Positions 18,031-28,087 are shown, counted from the first letter of the stretch. The stretch is DNA of 64,000 bases from UBA8941 sp963780545 (GCA_963780545.1 CAWACK010000021.1:85916-149915), one strand, 5' to 3'. Notes: generated by a model from the sequence alone, not told the origin. Program-made: numbers and translations.

Positions 18031-18163
18031 TTACACGCATATTCTTCAAATTAATCATCATTTATCCGTGCATTATGCACTTTTTCGCTATTTCTCCGTT
18101 AAACACTCGAAAGACCTAAAAGCGATGAAAGGGAAGCACCTAAAAGCTGTTCCCGGAGGTAAA

Positions 18164-20734
18164 ATGGTGGCTAAGACCCTCCCCAAATCCGAGCGCAAAG
18201 ATTACTGGTCTAAATCAATCCCAGATGTCTTAGCCGAACTCAAAACAAGTGAAAAGGGTCTCACAAATAAAGAGGCAAAAGACAAACTCGAAACATACGG
18301 TCGCAACGAATTCGTTGGGAAAACGTTTAGTGTCTTGAAAATATTCATTCGACAAATAGCTAATCCTGTAGTTTGGATCTTATTCGCCTCCGCCATCGTC
18401 ACGATAGTCACAGGTGAATGGAAAGAATCTACAGCAATCTTAGTGTTGATGATCATCAGCATCGCCCTCGGTTTTTATAATGAGTATCGGGCTGAGCTAA
18501 CAGTTGAGAAACTGAAAAAAAGAGTAGCATTAAAGGCCCTCGTAATTAGGGAAGGGAAATTCATCGAGATAGGAGCTAGTGAGCTAGTCCCGTCTGATAT
18601 AGTTTCGATAACCATCGGCGATATTGTTCCAGCTGATATAAGGCTGATCGAAGTTAAGGATCTCGAGATCAACGAGGCTTCTCTAACAGGCGAATCCTTT
18701 CCGGTTGAAAAAACTTCGACTCCGATAACAATCGATCACCCAATTCCCCAGCAACTCATAAACTACGCGTTCTCAGGTACCATCGTTGCTCATGGTGCAG
18801 GACGTGGTGTAGTAGTTTCAACGGGCAGAAACACCGAGCTCGGCAATATATCACTTGACCTTACTCGACCTCGCCCAGAATCCGAATTCCAGAAAGGTCT
18901 CACAGGCTATGGAAAACTCCTTATGTCTCTCACTATTTTTCTTGGAATCGGAATTTTCACACTCAATATAATCGTAGGCCGTCCATTAATCGATGCTCTT
19001 CTATTTTCTCTCGCCGTGGCCATTGGTTTGGTTCCAGAGTTGATGCCTGCCATAATCACAATATGTGTATCGAGGGGAGCGGCCAAGATGGCAAAACAGC
19101 AGGTTGTCGTGAAACGCCTTGTCTCTATCGAAGACTTTGGCGATATGGATGTCCTTTGCACCGATAAAACTGGAACTTTAACGGAGGGCAAAATCAGTTT
19201 AAGGGATTATAAGACGATCGAAGGAAACACTGACCTAAGACTTCTTGAATATGCCTTACTCTGTAACTCAGCTGCTGTCGGTGACCAGATCGCTGGAAAT
19301 CCTATGGATGTTGCGATCTGGACTCATGCAAAGGAAAAAAACCTCAACGAAATCATTAAGGACTATGTTAAAATCGACGACATCCCCTTCGACTATAAAC
19401 GCCGAATGCTCTCAACCATAGTGAAGAAGGGTGATGAGTATCTATTCATCACGAAAGGGGCCCCCGAATCTGTAGTTAAAAAGTGTATATCAATCGAAGA
19501 GGAGGGCAACATTCAGCCAATTGATAACCAGCTGATGGTAATCAATTCAAAACTTGGTGATTACTCTGCTTCGGGCTTTAGGATCCTGGCTATCGCATAT
19601 AAGAAGATCACTCCGAGGGACAGATATACTACTAATGATGAGGAGTCTCTAATTCTAGTTGGGTTACTGGTCTTTACCGATGAGCCGAAGAAAGATGCCA
19701 AGGAAGCCTTCGCTAAGCTGAAGAAATTCAACGTCGACGTTAAGATCTTGACGGGCGACAATGAGCTTGTGGCGAGAAAAGTCTGCGAAGAGATAGAAAT
19801 ACCTGTCAAAAGAATCGTCAATGGCTCAGAGCTTGGAAGAATGACAAGCGACGAGATGAGAAAGGCCGTTGAAGAGGCAACTATCTTCGCACGAATCACA
19901 CCGGACCAGAAACTCGACATAATCAAATCCCTGAAGAACAATAAACATATTGTGGGCTTTCTAGGCGACGGCGTTAATGACGCACCGGCGCTTTACGAAG
20001 CTGATGTCGGGATAAGTGTAGACTCCGCAGTGGATGTGGCCAAGGAGGCTGCGGACATTGTGCTTCTTGAGAAAGACCTCGGCGTATTGGCAAATGGTAT
20101 TGTGGAAGGTCGTAAAATTTTCGCCAACACCATGAAGTATGTGTTGATGGGTACGAGCAGCAATTTCGGTAATATGTTCAGCACAGCTGCAGCCAGTGTA
20201 TTCCTTCCGTTTCTACCAATGTTGCCGGTTCAGATACTCTTCATGAACATACTTTATGATATATCGAATATGACGCTTCCAATGGATAATGTTGATGATG
20301 AGCAAGTCAGAAAGCCGATGAAGTGGGATGTAAGTTTCATCAGAAAATATACTGTCTTCTTCGGGCCTTTCAGTTCAATCTACGATTTCCTAACATATGG
20401 CATCATGTTATTTATTTTCGGTGCTTCTCCAGCACTCTTTCAGAGTGGATGGTTCGTCGAATCGTTCTGGACAGAGGTGTTGGTCATGTGGGTAATCAGA
20501 ACGAAGCGTGTACCCTTCTGGACGAGTCGCCCAGGAAAATGGGTTGCAATACTTACCATTGGCTGTGTTGTTTTCGGAACAATTCTCCCATTCACCATAC
20601 TAGGAAACGCTCTAGGATTCACGTCACTTCCACCCCAATACTGGGTGCTAATGCTACTTATGGTAGTAACATATCTTTTGCTCGTTGACCAAGCGAAAGT
20701 TTTCTTCTTGAAGATCTGCAAATTCAATTGGTGA
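18164..20734 (+). CDS. mgtA: MgtA-type (P3B) magnesium-transporting P-type ATPase
   Basis: This P-type ATPase has the phosphorylation site DVLCTDKTGTLTEG, the nucleotide-domain motifs KGAPESVV and LTGDNELVARK, and the hinge LGDGVNDAPAL. The membrane motif LVPELMPAIITICVSRGAAK, the segment SNFGNMFS and the PMDNVDDE stretch after LYDISN match MgtA/MgtB importers. It should bring Mg2+ into the cell. I prefer the ATG at 18164, which follows GGAGGT by three bases and gives 856 residues. An open frame extends to a GTG at 18068 and an ATG at 18125. A small membrane protein gene follows six bases downstream. Confidence 0.9.
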   Translation: MVAKTLPKSERKDYWSKSIPDVLAELKTSEKGLTNKEAKDKLETYGRNEFVGKTFSVLKIFIRQIANPVVWILFASAIVTIVTGEWKESTAILVLMIISIALGFYNEYRAELTVEKLKKRVALKALVIREGKFIEIGASELVPSDIVSITIGDIVPADIRLIEVKDLEINEASLTGESFPVEKTSTPITIDHPIPQQLINYAFSGTIVAHGAGRGVVVSTGRNTELGNISLDLTRPRPESEFQKGLTGYGKLLMSLTIFLGIGIFTLNIIVGRPLIDALLFSLAVAIGLVPELMPAIITICVSRGAAKMAKQQVVVKRLVSIEDFGDMDVLCTDKTGTLTEGKISLRDYKTIEGNTDLRLLEYALLCNSAAVGDQIAGNPMDVAIWTHAKEKNLNEIIKDYVKIDDIPFDYKRRMLSTIVKKGDEYLFITKGAPESVVKKCISIEEEGNIQPIDNQLMVINSKLGDYSASGFRILAIAYKKITPRDRYTTNDEESLILVGLLVFTDEPKKDAKEAFAKLKKFNVDVKILTGDNELVARKVCEEIEIPVKRIVNGSELGRMTSDEMRKAVEEATIFARITPDQKLDIIKSLKNNKHIVGFLGDGVNDAPALYEADVGISVDSAVDVAKEAADIVLLEKDLGVLANGIVEGRKIFANTMKYVLMGTSSNFGNMFSTAAASVFLPFLPMLPVQILFMNILYDISNMTLPMDNVDDEQVRKPMKWDVSFIRKYTVFFGPFSSIYDFLTYGIMLFIFGASPALFQSGWFVESFWTEVLVMWVIRTKRVPFWTSRPGKWVAILTIGCVVFGTILPFTILGNALGFTSLPPQYWVLMLLMVVTYLLLVDQAKVFFLKICKFNW

Positions 20735-20740
20735 TTAAAT

Positions 20741-21061
20741 ATGACACCTTATCCTAATCTCTTAATCTGGTGGGCTGGGACAATTACAGCTGGTACTTTA
20801 TTTATTGTATTTGTAAGCTTCGTCCTCTACTTCACTAGCAACGAAGCTAGAGTAAAAACCATTAATCCTTTTCAAACTCTTATTCGTGTCTTGAAAGACT
20901 TTACATTCGTTTGGGTCATATTATCTTTGCTTATCCTCTACATCACATCAATTTATGGTGAAAACTACCTACTATTTGCCATAGGCAATATCGTTGTCGA
21001 AATCTTCATCTTCATTTACCTATTCGCGACAAGAAAATTGAAGGGCCTCGGAGAAGAGTAA
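20741..21061 (+). CDS. Small membrane protein downstream of mgtA
   Basis: This 106-residue protein has three hydrophobic helices: about residues 9-31, 54-70 and 78-97. No recognised family motif is visible. It begins six bases after the mgtA stop and is very likely co-transcribed. It could be an auxiliary or stabilising subunit of the ATPase, similar in idea to small MgtA-associated peptides, but that is only inferred from linkage. Confidence 0.7.
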   Translation: MTPYPNLLIWWAGTITAGTLFIVFVSFVLYFTSNEARVKTINPFQTLIRVLKDFTFVWVILSLLILYITSIYGENYLLFAIGNIVVEIFIFIYLFATRKLKGLGEE

Positions 21062-21165
21062 GCAATAAGCAACTATTTTTGACCTAAAAGTTTGCGTATG
21101 AGTTTAAGATAAGCAATTGAGTTTGGGGAAAATAACTTATCGCCACAACGGAAAATAACAGGTAG

Positions 21166-22815
21166 GTGGAGTCTCTGGATACTGAACTTCTTGAGCGATT
21201 CATATCCGCTGAACTCGACGGGAGAAAGCACCCAGGTTCATCCGTTTCAATAATCAAGGGCGATCAGGTAGTATGGTCAAAGGGATTCGGCTACGCAGAC
21301 ATCAGAAAAGGTACACTAGTAACCCCAGATACAGTATATGGCTGTGCATCTGTCACTAAACCAGTCGTAACCACTGGTTTTCTCCAACTGATGGAGCAAG
21401 GAAAGTTCAATCTCAACGACGATGTGAATAAACACCTAGACATCAAGATCAAGAATGTAAAAGGGGAGGAGCCGAAGATCAAAGATCTCCTCACCCACCA
21501 TACTGGGATGCCAACGCGTGTACCACCTCTATTCCTACTTGGCGAAAAACCTCTTGACATGAGAAGCTATATCGATGAAGCAGCCAAAATGGTAAGGCCC
21601 CGCGGGGAATCATGGGCGTATTGTAACACTGCCTTCACAATTGTGGGTTACCTCATCGAGCAATTCACTGGTTTAACCTATGATCAATACATCAAAGAGC
21701 ACGTCCTGAAACCCCTCGAGATGACCTCAAGCGACTTCGAACTTTCCCCTAAAATCTTGGATAACCTAGCCCAAGGCTACAAACGACCAGGAGGACCAGA
21801 CAAAGAACTTCTGCCCAATCCACTCTACGTTCTGGGTACGAAACCAGCAGATCCAGCGGGAAGCCTTTACTCAAATGTCCTAGATCTGGCTAAATTCGTA
21901 ATCATGAACATGAACGGCGGAGTCTACAAAGGGAAGCGGTTGCTAAAGGAAGAAACCATTCGACAGATGCACAGTCTGCAGGCCCCCACAAGCAAATCTC
22001 GAAGTGGTATGGGCCTTACCTGGTTCCGAACTATACATGACGGCCAAGTGATGCTTTATCACACTGGTGGTCTTCCAGATTATACGAACCACGTCTGCTT
22101 CTATCCCGAGAAGAGAATAGGTGTTTGCTGGATGAGCAACCTCCAAGATGGGTCGGGGTGGAGACCCCCTGCCCCGACTGCTCTCAGGATAGCTGTAGGA
22201 GAAGCCCTAAGAAACCAAGCTAATATCCAATTACCCCCTACAAACTGGGAGAAGATCGTAGGTACTTACGGTGATGAGACCCATAAATCAACAATAAGAG
22301 TAATAAACGGCTTCATGACACTAGACGACTACCTTCAGCTCGAAAGAGTCGATGACACCAGATATACAGTGCACGGCCCGACAAGCGATGGCGACGAACT
22401 CACCTTCGAATACGGGGAAAATGGCCTCGTCGAGAAATTTGACCTTAACACCTCATTCTACCCAAGATACAAGCCTGAGACCTTCCTCGTTGATGTTGGG
22501 TTAGATCTAAACGGTGTATGGGTAGGCGAGTACTACAACTCATATGGCTTTCATAAACTTGAACTAATTATATCTGATCGCCATAACGCCACTGTAAAAG
22601 ATCCGCAGGGTGAAGTTGTTACGCTAATGGATTTCCGAGCGGAGTTAGGCCAAGTCACTGGACACTGCAAATTCAGGATCCCTGTCATATATGCAAGGTG
22701 GCGTACTAGTGACTGGATAGAGACCCAAATAGAACTGAAGGCGATTGACGGTAAGCTGAAAGGGGTTTTAAAAACAGAAGGCGAGTCGGATTTAATCGAG
22801 TTGATAAAGACTTAA
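21166..22815 (+). CDS. Serine beta-lactamase-like (class C/DD-peptidase fold) hydrolase
   Basis: This 549-residue protein has an N-terminal beta-lactamase domain (1-350) and a C-terminal beta-rich domain of the DUF3471 type (about 360-549). The active-site motifs are SVTK (Ser62, Lys65), YCN (Tyr152, Asn154) and HTGG near residue 300. No signal peptide is seen, so it probably acts in the cytoplasm as an esterase or peptidase; archaea have no murein. The start is a GTG at 21166 with GGTAGGTGG around it. It converges with the sulfoquinovose synthase gene, leaving 12 bases between stops. Confidence 0.87.
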   Translation: MESLDTELLERFISAELDGRKHPGSSVSIIKGDQVVWSKGFGYADIRKGTLVTPDTVYGCASVTKPVVTTGFLQLMEQGKFNLNDDVNKHLDIKIKNVKGEEPKIKDLLTHHTGMPTRVPPLFLLGEKPLDMRSYIDEAAKMVRPRGESWAYCNTAFTIVGYLIEQFTGLTYDQYIKEHVLKPLEMTSSDFELSPKILDNLAQGYKRPGGPDKELLPNPLYVLGTKPADPAGSLYSNVLDLAKFVIMNMNGGVYKGKRLLKEETIRQMHSLQAPTSKSRSGMGLTWFRTIHDGQVMLYHTGGLPDYTNHVCFYPEKRIGVCWMSNLQDGSGWRPPAPTALRIAVGEALRNQANIQLPPTNWEKIVGTYGDETHKSTIRVINGFMTLDDYLQLERVDDTRYTVHGPTSDGDELTFEYGENGLVEKFDLNTSFYPRYKPETFLVDVGLDLNGVWVGEYYNSYGFHKLELIISDRHNATVKDPQGEVVTLMDFRAELGQVTGHCKFRIPVIYARWRTSDWIETQIELKAIDGKLKGVLKTEGESDLIELIKT

Positions 22816-22827
22816 TTAATTCTTATT

Positions 22828-23980
22828 TTAGCGACTCCACTTGATTTTTGGCATTATATTTTTCTTTTTCTTCTCTATTCGGGACTTATATTTAATCAAC
22901 TTAGGAATTGTCAATCTGAGTTCGGAGTCGAGGTCAAATGATGGCTTAAACCCCAGTGCAGGTAGTTTCTCTCGATCCGGATTATAGTAATGCTCTTCCT
23001 TCTCCATTCTAGGGTTTTCGATACTCCAAATCTTCGTATTCAGTCCAAATTCACTCGCTATATTAACGACATGGTTAGCAAGCTCATTAACTGAATAAGT
23101 CTCATCGAATTGGTTGAAGACCCTGTATTCGCCTCGGTTGGGGGATTCTCCGCCGTAATTGTCATACACTCTATACTGTCGCGGAGAGCGATGAAGCCTC
23201 TCGTCCTGCCACCACGTCCATAGGGGGTTAGCTCATGACCGACCACAGCCTGGGCGCAAAACCTGTTCAATGCAGTCCCCCACGCTTCGTCAAATCGAAC
23301 CTGGTAAGGAGTTCATCGTTGGCCATTTCGTCTGTCACGATTCCGTGGACTACTCCCTGCATAATGTCAGTGCTCCTGAGCCCCCAGATCTTGCATGCAA
23401 ACATGATGTTGTGAGAGTCGTGCACCTTGCTCAAGTGGTACCAGCTTCCAGGCTGGCGTGGAAATGGAAGATAGTCTTTTCTTCCCCTAAATTCAATCTC
23501 GAAGAAGCCTTCGGGTATATCGATGTTCGGTGTCCCATATTCACCCATCGTCCCGAGCTTGAGCAGGTGGCATTTCGGGACCTGCTTCTTCACGGCGAAT
23601 AGTATATTGTTGGTTCCGATGATGTTGTTCATCTGCGTATAGTTGCAGTGCTCAACATCGATCATACTGTATGGAGCTGACGGAATTTCGCCGAGGTGAA
23701 CTATGCAGTCCGGGTTTTCTCTACTGATTACGGTGTCGACGAAATCATACTTAGTGAGATCACCTTCATAGAATGCAAGCTTATTACCCGAAATTTTCTC
23801 CCAGCATACTAATCTTTCATTAAGAGTTTTTATCGGCGTTGCTGAGTAGGAGCCAAGTTCCTCAACGTTTTTTCTCCTGCTAAAGTTATCAACACCGGAA
23901 ACAATATGCCCCCTATTCGAGAGGTGCATCGCAAGCGGCGAACTTAGGTATCCGTCGATTCCCATTATCAAGATTTTCAA
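22828..23980 (-). CDS. sqdB: UDP-sulfoquinovose synthase, two frameshifts
   Basis: This SDR-fold enzyme makes UDP-sulfoquinovose from UDP-glucose and sulfite. The N-terminus has a Rossmann motif, MGIDGYLSSPLA. The central catalytic region TMGEYGTPNIDIPEGFF, then FPRQPGSWYHLSKVHDS, is highly characteristic of SQD1/Agl3. The first break is at about 23295, where one base is missing in GATTT. The second frame gives NRFCAQAVVGHELTPYG. A further break near 23145 leads to NRGEYRVFNQFDETYSVNEL. The restored length, about 384 residues, equals the family size. Sulfoquinovose may decorate N-glycans, as in Sulfolobus, or lipids. Confidence 0.9.
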
Positions 23981-24104
23981 GGAGTATTCTCGCCTATGCT
24001 CAACAATTAACGATATACACTCATTTTAAATCTGCATCTATTTCAAAAAAGATTTAGCGATTAATTAGGAGCATTCTTAGGTTACTGCTACATTAAGATG
24101 GGCC

Positions 24105-24330
24105 TAATCTATTACAATCATAGTTAGAGTCGATTTTACGTTCTTTAGGCGCCTGATCTGGTTGGTCACGATATCTTTAAGTTGCTCCATAGTGTCAGCT
24201 TCCAACCGAACAACATAGTCATAAACTCCGTAGACCCCGTAGACCTGTTTGACCTCAGGGATTGCCTTGATATTTATCTACGATGTCTGTCCCTAGCTCC
24301 GCATTTATCAACACAAACGCTGCATTCAAG
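24105..24330 (-). CDS. Stand-alone AsnC/Lrp-type RAM domain protein, frameshifted
   Basis: This short gene of about 75 residues has a probable TTG start at 24330. Its first frame reads LNAAFVLINAELGTDIVD and breaks near 24275. The second reads IPEVKQVYGVYGVYDYVV, RLEADTMEQLKDIVTNQIRR and ends in TLTMIVID before TAG. This is the amino-acid-binding RAM domain of Lrp/AsnC regulators without the DNA-binding domain. Such small proteins assemble with full-length Lrp relatives or bind amino acids. It sits alone between the sulfoquinovose and methyltransferase genes on the same strand. Confidence 0.78.
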
Positions 24331-24534
24331 AAAATCCCCTAGTAAATATTAAAATCAAGATGCCTTTAACACCTTCCAAAGCATGTGCCCGAATCGATTA
24401 AAAAGCGAAGAAGTTGCACCCTTTTTGATTAAATCGTGTTGACTATAGCACCCGTCAAATCGAATAAAGAGTCTCCTGAATCATCAATATCTCAGTAAGG
24501 CTGACGCGCGCGTGCTCTATTTGCTGAAAACAGC

Positions 24535-25221
24535 TTATTTTTTTAGTATTATATGGCTCCGATAGTACGCCCAGCTATCCACACAATAAACGCTTGAGAA
24601 GCCTGTCTCCTTAGCATTTTTTTCCACATCCTTTTTCTTGACCCAAAAGCCTTAGCGATTCGTGTCGTAAATGGGGAGTAGGGCAGTGAAGGTTTTCTTT
24701 ACCCTCTCTTTGTATAGATTATTTCTCTTCTCATAATCAGGGTCATCTAGGAGGTATAGTCTTCCTCCCTCAACTAAGATGTCGTAAAAGTTCCTGAGGA
24801 CTCGGTTATATAGCCTTGGATGAATATAGAAGAAGGCGTTATTGACGAATATCTTGGAGTATTCACAATCCTTCACATTAATATCAAGAAAATCGTCTAT
24901 GTAAAATATCTCTGGCTTAAAACTGTTCTTGGCTATTTCAATAAGTTTTTCCGACGAATCGAAACCCGCGATTCTGTAGCCATCCTTATGGAAAGCATAT
25001 GTGATTTCACCACTACCACAACCAGCGTCGAGAATACTGTCATTCCTATTCGGTTTTATAACTTCAATAATCTTATGATAGAAATAGTCAAAGTGGCTAT
25101 TACTCATATCGCGATGTGTCTTCTCAGTTATTGCCCAGTACTTTTGTGCGTTTTCATATGCGTATCTTGGCGAAAAAAATATTAACATACGTTGCAGTGG
25201 CGACCGTATATACATTTTCAC
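24535..25221 (-). CDS. SAM-dependent methyltransferase, interrupted by an in-frame stop
   Basis: The Rossmann-type methyltransferase has motif I ILDAGCGSGEIT and the later strand LVEGGRLYLLDD. The frame from 25221 meets TAA at 24652-24654 after YDTNR. The same frame then continues without a shift: GFWVKKKDVEKNAKETGF, and CVDSWAYYRSHIILKK to a second TAA at 24535. This tail looks like the normal last strands of the family, giving about 228 residues. The stop could be one wrong base (for instance TAC for Tyr) or a true nonsense mutation. The acceptor is unknown; linkage suggests glycan modification. Confidence 0.72.
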
Positions 25222-25324
25222 TTTTAAGATTTATTTTCTGTAAATAGGCTTTCAGGAGACGTAATCTGTATTGCAGAACAGGATTTAGGATTCAGTTTTT
25301 CTTCTAAACAATCTCCTTAAAAGG

Positions 25325-26333
25325 CTATTTTAAGGTCGTTACGATTGCCTCTTGTATTAGTTTAGACACCCTTTCTGAGCCACGTCCGTCGACCAATTTT
25401 CTTCCCGCTATGCTCATTCCTCTACGTTTCTCCTTATCATTAATTAACCCACTTACAGCCCTTCTCAACTTTTTTCTATGAACCTTTCTCGAGTAACCGA
25501 GATTCACGCAAGTATCAAAAGCTTGTAACCTATTGGCTGTTTCTACTTCGAAGAGTTCTTCGCAGATGACAACTGCTGGCGTCCCAGTCGCCGCAAGTTC
25601 AAAAAGTGTATTTCCACCTGCGCTAATGGAGAGGTCGGATTTAGCCATAATCTCCCACATATTCGTGACGTTGAAGTTGATTTCAATATTTTTTTTAATT
25701 TTTCCAACTGTCCGCTCTAGATCAACATAGTGTTTGAAAGCGGGTCCGATGACCGTCGTCATATCAAATCTATCAGGCATAGTGTCAAGAATCTCAATTA
25801 CACTAGAAGCTAGTCCAAGGGTGTCGGCCCCACCCAGCGTTATCAGAATTTGAGGGGGATCGTTTTCCCTTTTTTCGGAGGTCTCGGCAAAACGAGGATT
25901 GATTACAACGTAAGTAGGGTCTGTGTAGAAACGCGTACTGGATCCGGGTTTTCAGGTGCTTCAATTTACTATATAGAACATTGAAGGCAAGGTCGGCCTC
26001 GAAGACTCCATCACCGCAGTCGTCGAATGACACGAGGATGTCACATTTTTCCTTGAGCTTACGCATGTAGGAAACTTCCGTGTCAAGTTTGTCAACTACT
26101 ATAACGTCTGGATGTTCTGAATCAATTGCTGCGTATTCTCCTTTCTCGTTGTGCACAATTCTAGTGGGTAATCTTTCAGAAAGCTTCTTTGAGGCGGTGA
26201 CGTCGCCTTTCGTCAAGAAAACAATATCTGCCCAAACGTTCAGTGCCTCTGCGAGGTTTAGGGTGCGATATATATGGCCCATACCGAGGGAGTGGTTCCC
26301 GTCGGCCCTAATGACAATCCGCGCTTTAGCCAT
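25325..26333 (-). CDS. spsG: PseG/SpsG-like nucleotide-sugar hydrolase, frameshifted
   Basis: The GT-B-fold protein resembles PseG, which removes UDP from a 2,4-diacetamido sugar in pseudaminate synthesis. The N-terminus has RADGNHSLGMGHIYRTLNLA, including the family GMGH motif with its catalytic His. The frame breaks near 25940; the other frame restores INPRFAETSEKR, then ILITLGGADTLGLAS, and joins the C-terminal half with SISAGGNTLFELAATGTPAV. The restored protein has about 336 residues. It is the downstream partner of spsF and spsE homologues. Confidence 0.82.
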
Positions 26334-26339
26334 TGGGAG

Positions 26340-27047
26340 TCACCTCATTTCCAGAAGTGATGGATCCGAATCGAGAAGTCTAATTGTATCCTTGAGGTCT
26401 ACTATCTCCCCGGGTTTATAGAGCATCTCATAAATCTTCGTTATAAATTTCAGGTCCTCGACTGTATCGACGGTAAGTCGATAATTCCTCTTGAGCTCAG
26501 GATCGCATTCGAGTGCCTGAATCTTGAAGTTCTTAGGGTGTTCGAGTATATATTCGTCAGCATGTTCCCTATATCTCAGTTCCTTGTTTGCTGACTCAAC
26601 ACAGGATCGTTTAAGAGCCTCAGCGGATATGACGCAGTTACCGAGGCCAGTACCCCAAGGCATGTCTTTCGTATATGTGAGATCAGTGTCATTTTCAAGT
26701 TGTGCCTCAATCATGTCATCGAAGTTTTCTGGAGAGATGAGTGGGTCGTCGCAGGTGAACCTGACGACTTGGTCGGCTTGATAATTCTCTGCCGCTTTAC
26801 AAAACCTGTCGAGGACATCGTTCTGGGATCCCCTGTAAACACCAATGCTAAAACCTTTACAGAACTCTTCGATGATATTGTCTTCAATGTTCTTAGTAGT
26901 GGCTATTACGATCTCATCGACCCTGTTACAAAGTTTAACCCTCTCTATAACACGCTGTAGGAGTGGCTTACCCATGAGGAGCATCATCGTCTTACCTGGA
27001 AGTCTGGTTGAACCCATCCTTGCCTGCCCTATGGCCACGACTCTCAT
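26340..27047 (-). CDS. spsF: SpsF/PseF-like cytidylyltransferase
   Basis: This 235-residue nucleotidyltransferase should activate a nonulosonic acid with CTP. The N-terminal nucleotide-binding signature is IGQARMGSTRLPGKTMMLL and the metal-binding region is FTCDDPLISPENFD. The GSTRLPGK form is typical of SpsF and glycan cluster cytidylyltransferases rather than of NeuA. It lies between the NeuB-type synthase and the PseG-type hydrolase, seven bases from the latter, which fixes the pathway context. Confidence 0.87.
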   Translation of the reverse strand: MRVVAIGQARMGSTRLPGKTMMLLMGKPLLQRVIERVKLCNRVDEIVIATTKNIEDNIIEEFCKGFSIGVYRGSQNDVLDRFCKAAENYQADQVVRFTCDDPLISPENFDDMIEAQLENDTDLTYTKDMPWGTGLGNCVISAEALKRSCVESANKELRYREHADEYILEHPKNFKIQALECDPELKRNYRLTVDTVEDLKFITKIYEMLYKPGEIVDLKDTIRLLDSDPSLLEMR

Positions 27048-27058
27048 ATCATAAACTC

Positions 27059-28087
27059 CTAGACATCTTCCCAGGTTATGGGTTGGTCACGCTTAATGGT
27101 CTTCTTCGCCGCCCTTCCTATGATTATTTCGATGAACTCTGGTGGGATCCCGTAGGCTGGCCTTTTGATTATTATGTCACCTTTGTCTATCTTGGCACCT
27201 TTCTTGATGTCTCTTCTTGCAATGATGCTCTTTCTTGTTTCCATCCGCATTTTCTTCTCAGAGTAAACTGGCTTCTTTATACCGTCTCCTAAGCCCTTCT
27301 CAAGTTCTCTAATGCCTTTGACAATCATTGAGAATTCTTTGGGGTTCGAGGAGAACGCGGCGTCTGAGATGGGGAGCTTCTTGTCGATGGTGAAGTGTTT
27401 CTCAATGATATTGGCTCCCAGTGCAATGGCTGCTATGGGCATCGAAAAGCTCTCCGTATGGTCAGAAAACCCCACGGGGAGACAAAACGCTCTCTTCATA
27501 GTTTCTATTGCTCTTAGATTCACTGTTGAGAGGTCCTTTATTGGGTAATTAGAGACGCAATGTAGTAGTATGAGTTGGTCATTGCCTGCGTCATTTACAG
27601 ACTGAACGGCTCTATCGACCTCCGAGATCGTCCCCATCCCAGTCGAGACAATCATAGGCAAACCCTTTCTAGCAACATATTTCAGGAAGGGCAGATTCGT
27701 CAAATCGTCGGAACCAATCTTTATCACATCCACGCAAAGCTCCTCAAGGAGATCGACGTCATCATAGTAACTTGGAGTGGAGAATGCGATTATGCCCTTC
27801 TTCTTAGCGTAGTCGAAGATTTCTTTATGTGTCTCAGGAGAGATCTCGCTCTTTTTAAACGACTCAAACTGAGATGTACCACCCGCTTCATCAGGAAACA
27901 ATGCAGACTCGGTCACAAGCGTCTCTGCCTTGTATGTCTGGATCTTTATCGCATCAGCACCTGCATTTACTGCCTCATCCACACTTTTCTTAGCCTGCTC
28001 AAGGTTTTGGAAATTTACACCGAGTTCAGCGATTATGAAGGCCGGTTCACCATCGCCGATCTTCTTATTCCCAATCTGTACATACAA
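27059..28087 (-). CDS. spsE: NeuB/PseI/SpsE-family nonulosonic acid synthase
   Basis: The 342-residue enzyme condenses a hexosamine-type sugar with phosphoenolpyruvate to form a nine-carbon sialic acid-like sugar. It has an N-terminal TIM barrel with AELGVNFQNLEQAK, GADAIKIQTYKAE, and ANIIEKHFTIDK. A C-terminal antifreeze-like SAF domain starts at about residue 285 (MRMETRKSIIARRDIKKGAK). It is the first of three adjacent nonulosonate genes. PseI and NeuB cannot be separated safely by eye, but the PseG-like neighbour argues for pseudaminate-like chemistry. Confidence 0.9.
   Translation of the reverse strand: MYVQIGNKKIGDGEPAFIIAELGVNFQNLEQAKKSVDEAVNAGADAIKIQTYKAETLVTESALFPDEAGGTSQFESFKKSEISPETHKEIFDYAKKKGIIAFSTPSYYDDVDLLEELCVDVIKIGSDDLTNLPFLKYVARKGLPMIVSTGMGTISEVDRAVQSVNDAGNDQLILLHCVSNYPIKDLSTVNLRAIETMKRAFCLPVGFSDHTESFSMPIAAIALGANIIEKHFTIDKKLPISDAAFSSNPKEFSMIVKGIRELEKGLGDGIKKPVYSEKKMRMETRKSIIARRDIKKGAKIDKGDIIIKRPAYGIPPEFIEIIIGRAAKKTIKRDQPITWEDV

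Noticed and set aside
18068..18163. GTG start at 18068 for the magnesium ATPase
   Set aside because: The additional 32 residues are not typical of the family, and the ATG at 18164 has GGAGGT directly upstream. It cannot be excluded fully.
24652..24654. Recoded stop codon (pyrrolysine or selenocysteine) in the methyltransferase
   Set aside because: The codon is TAA, which is not used for either amino acid in archaea.
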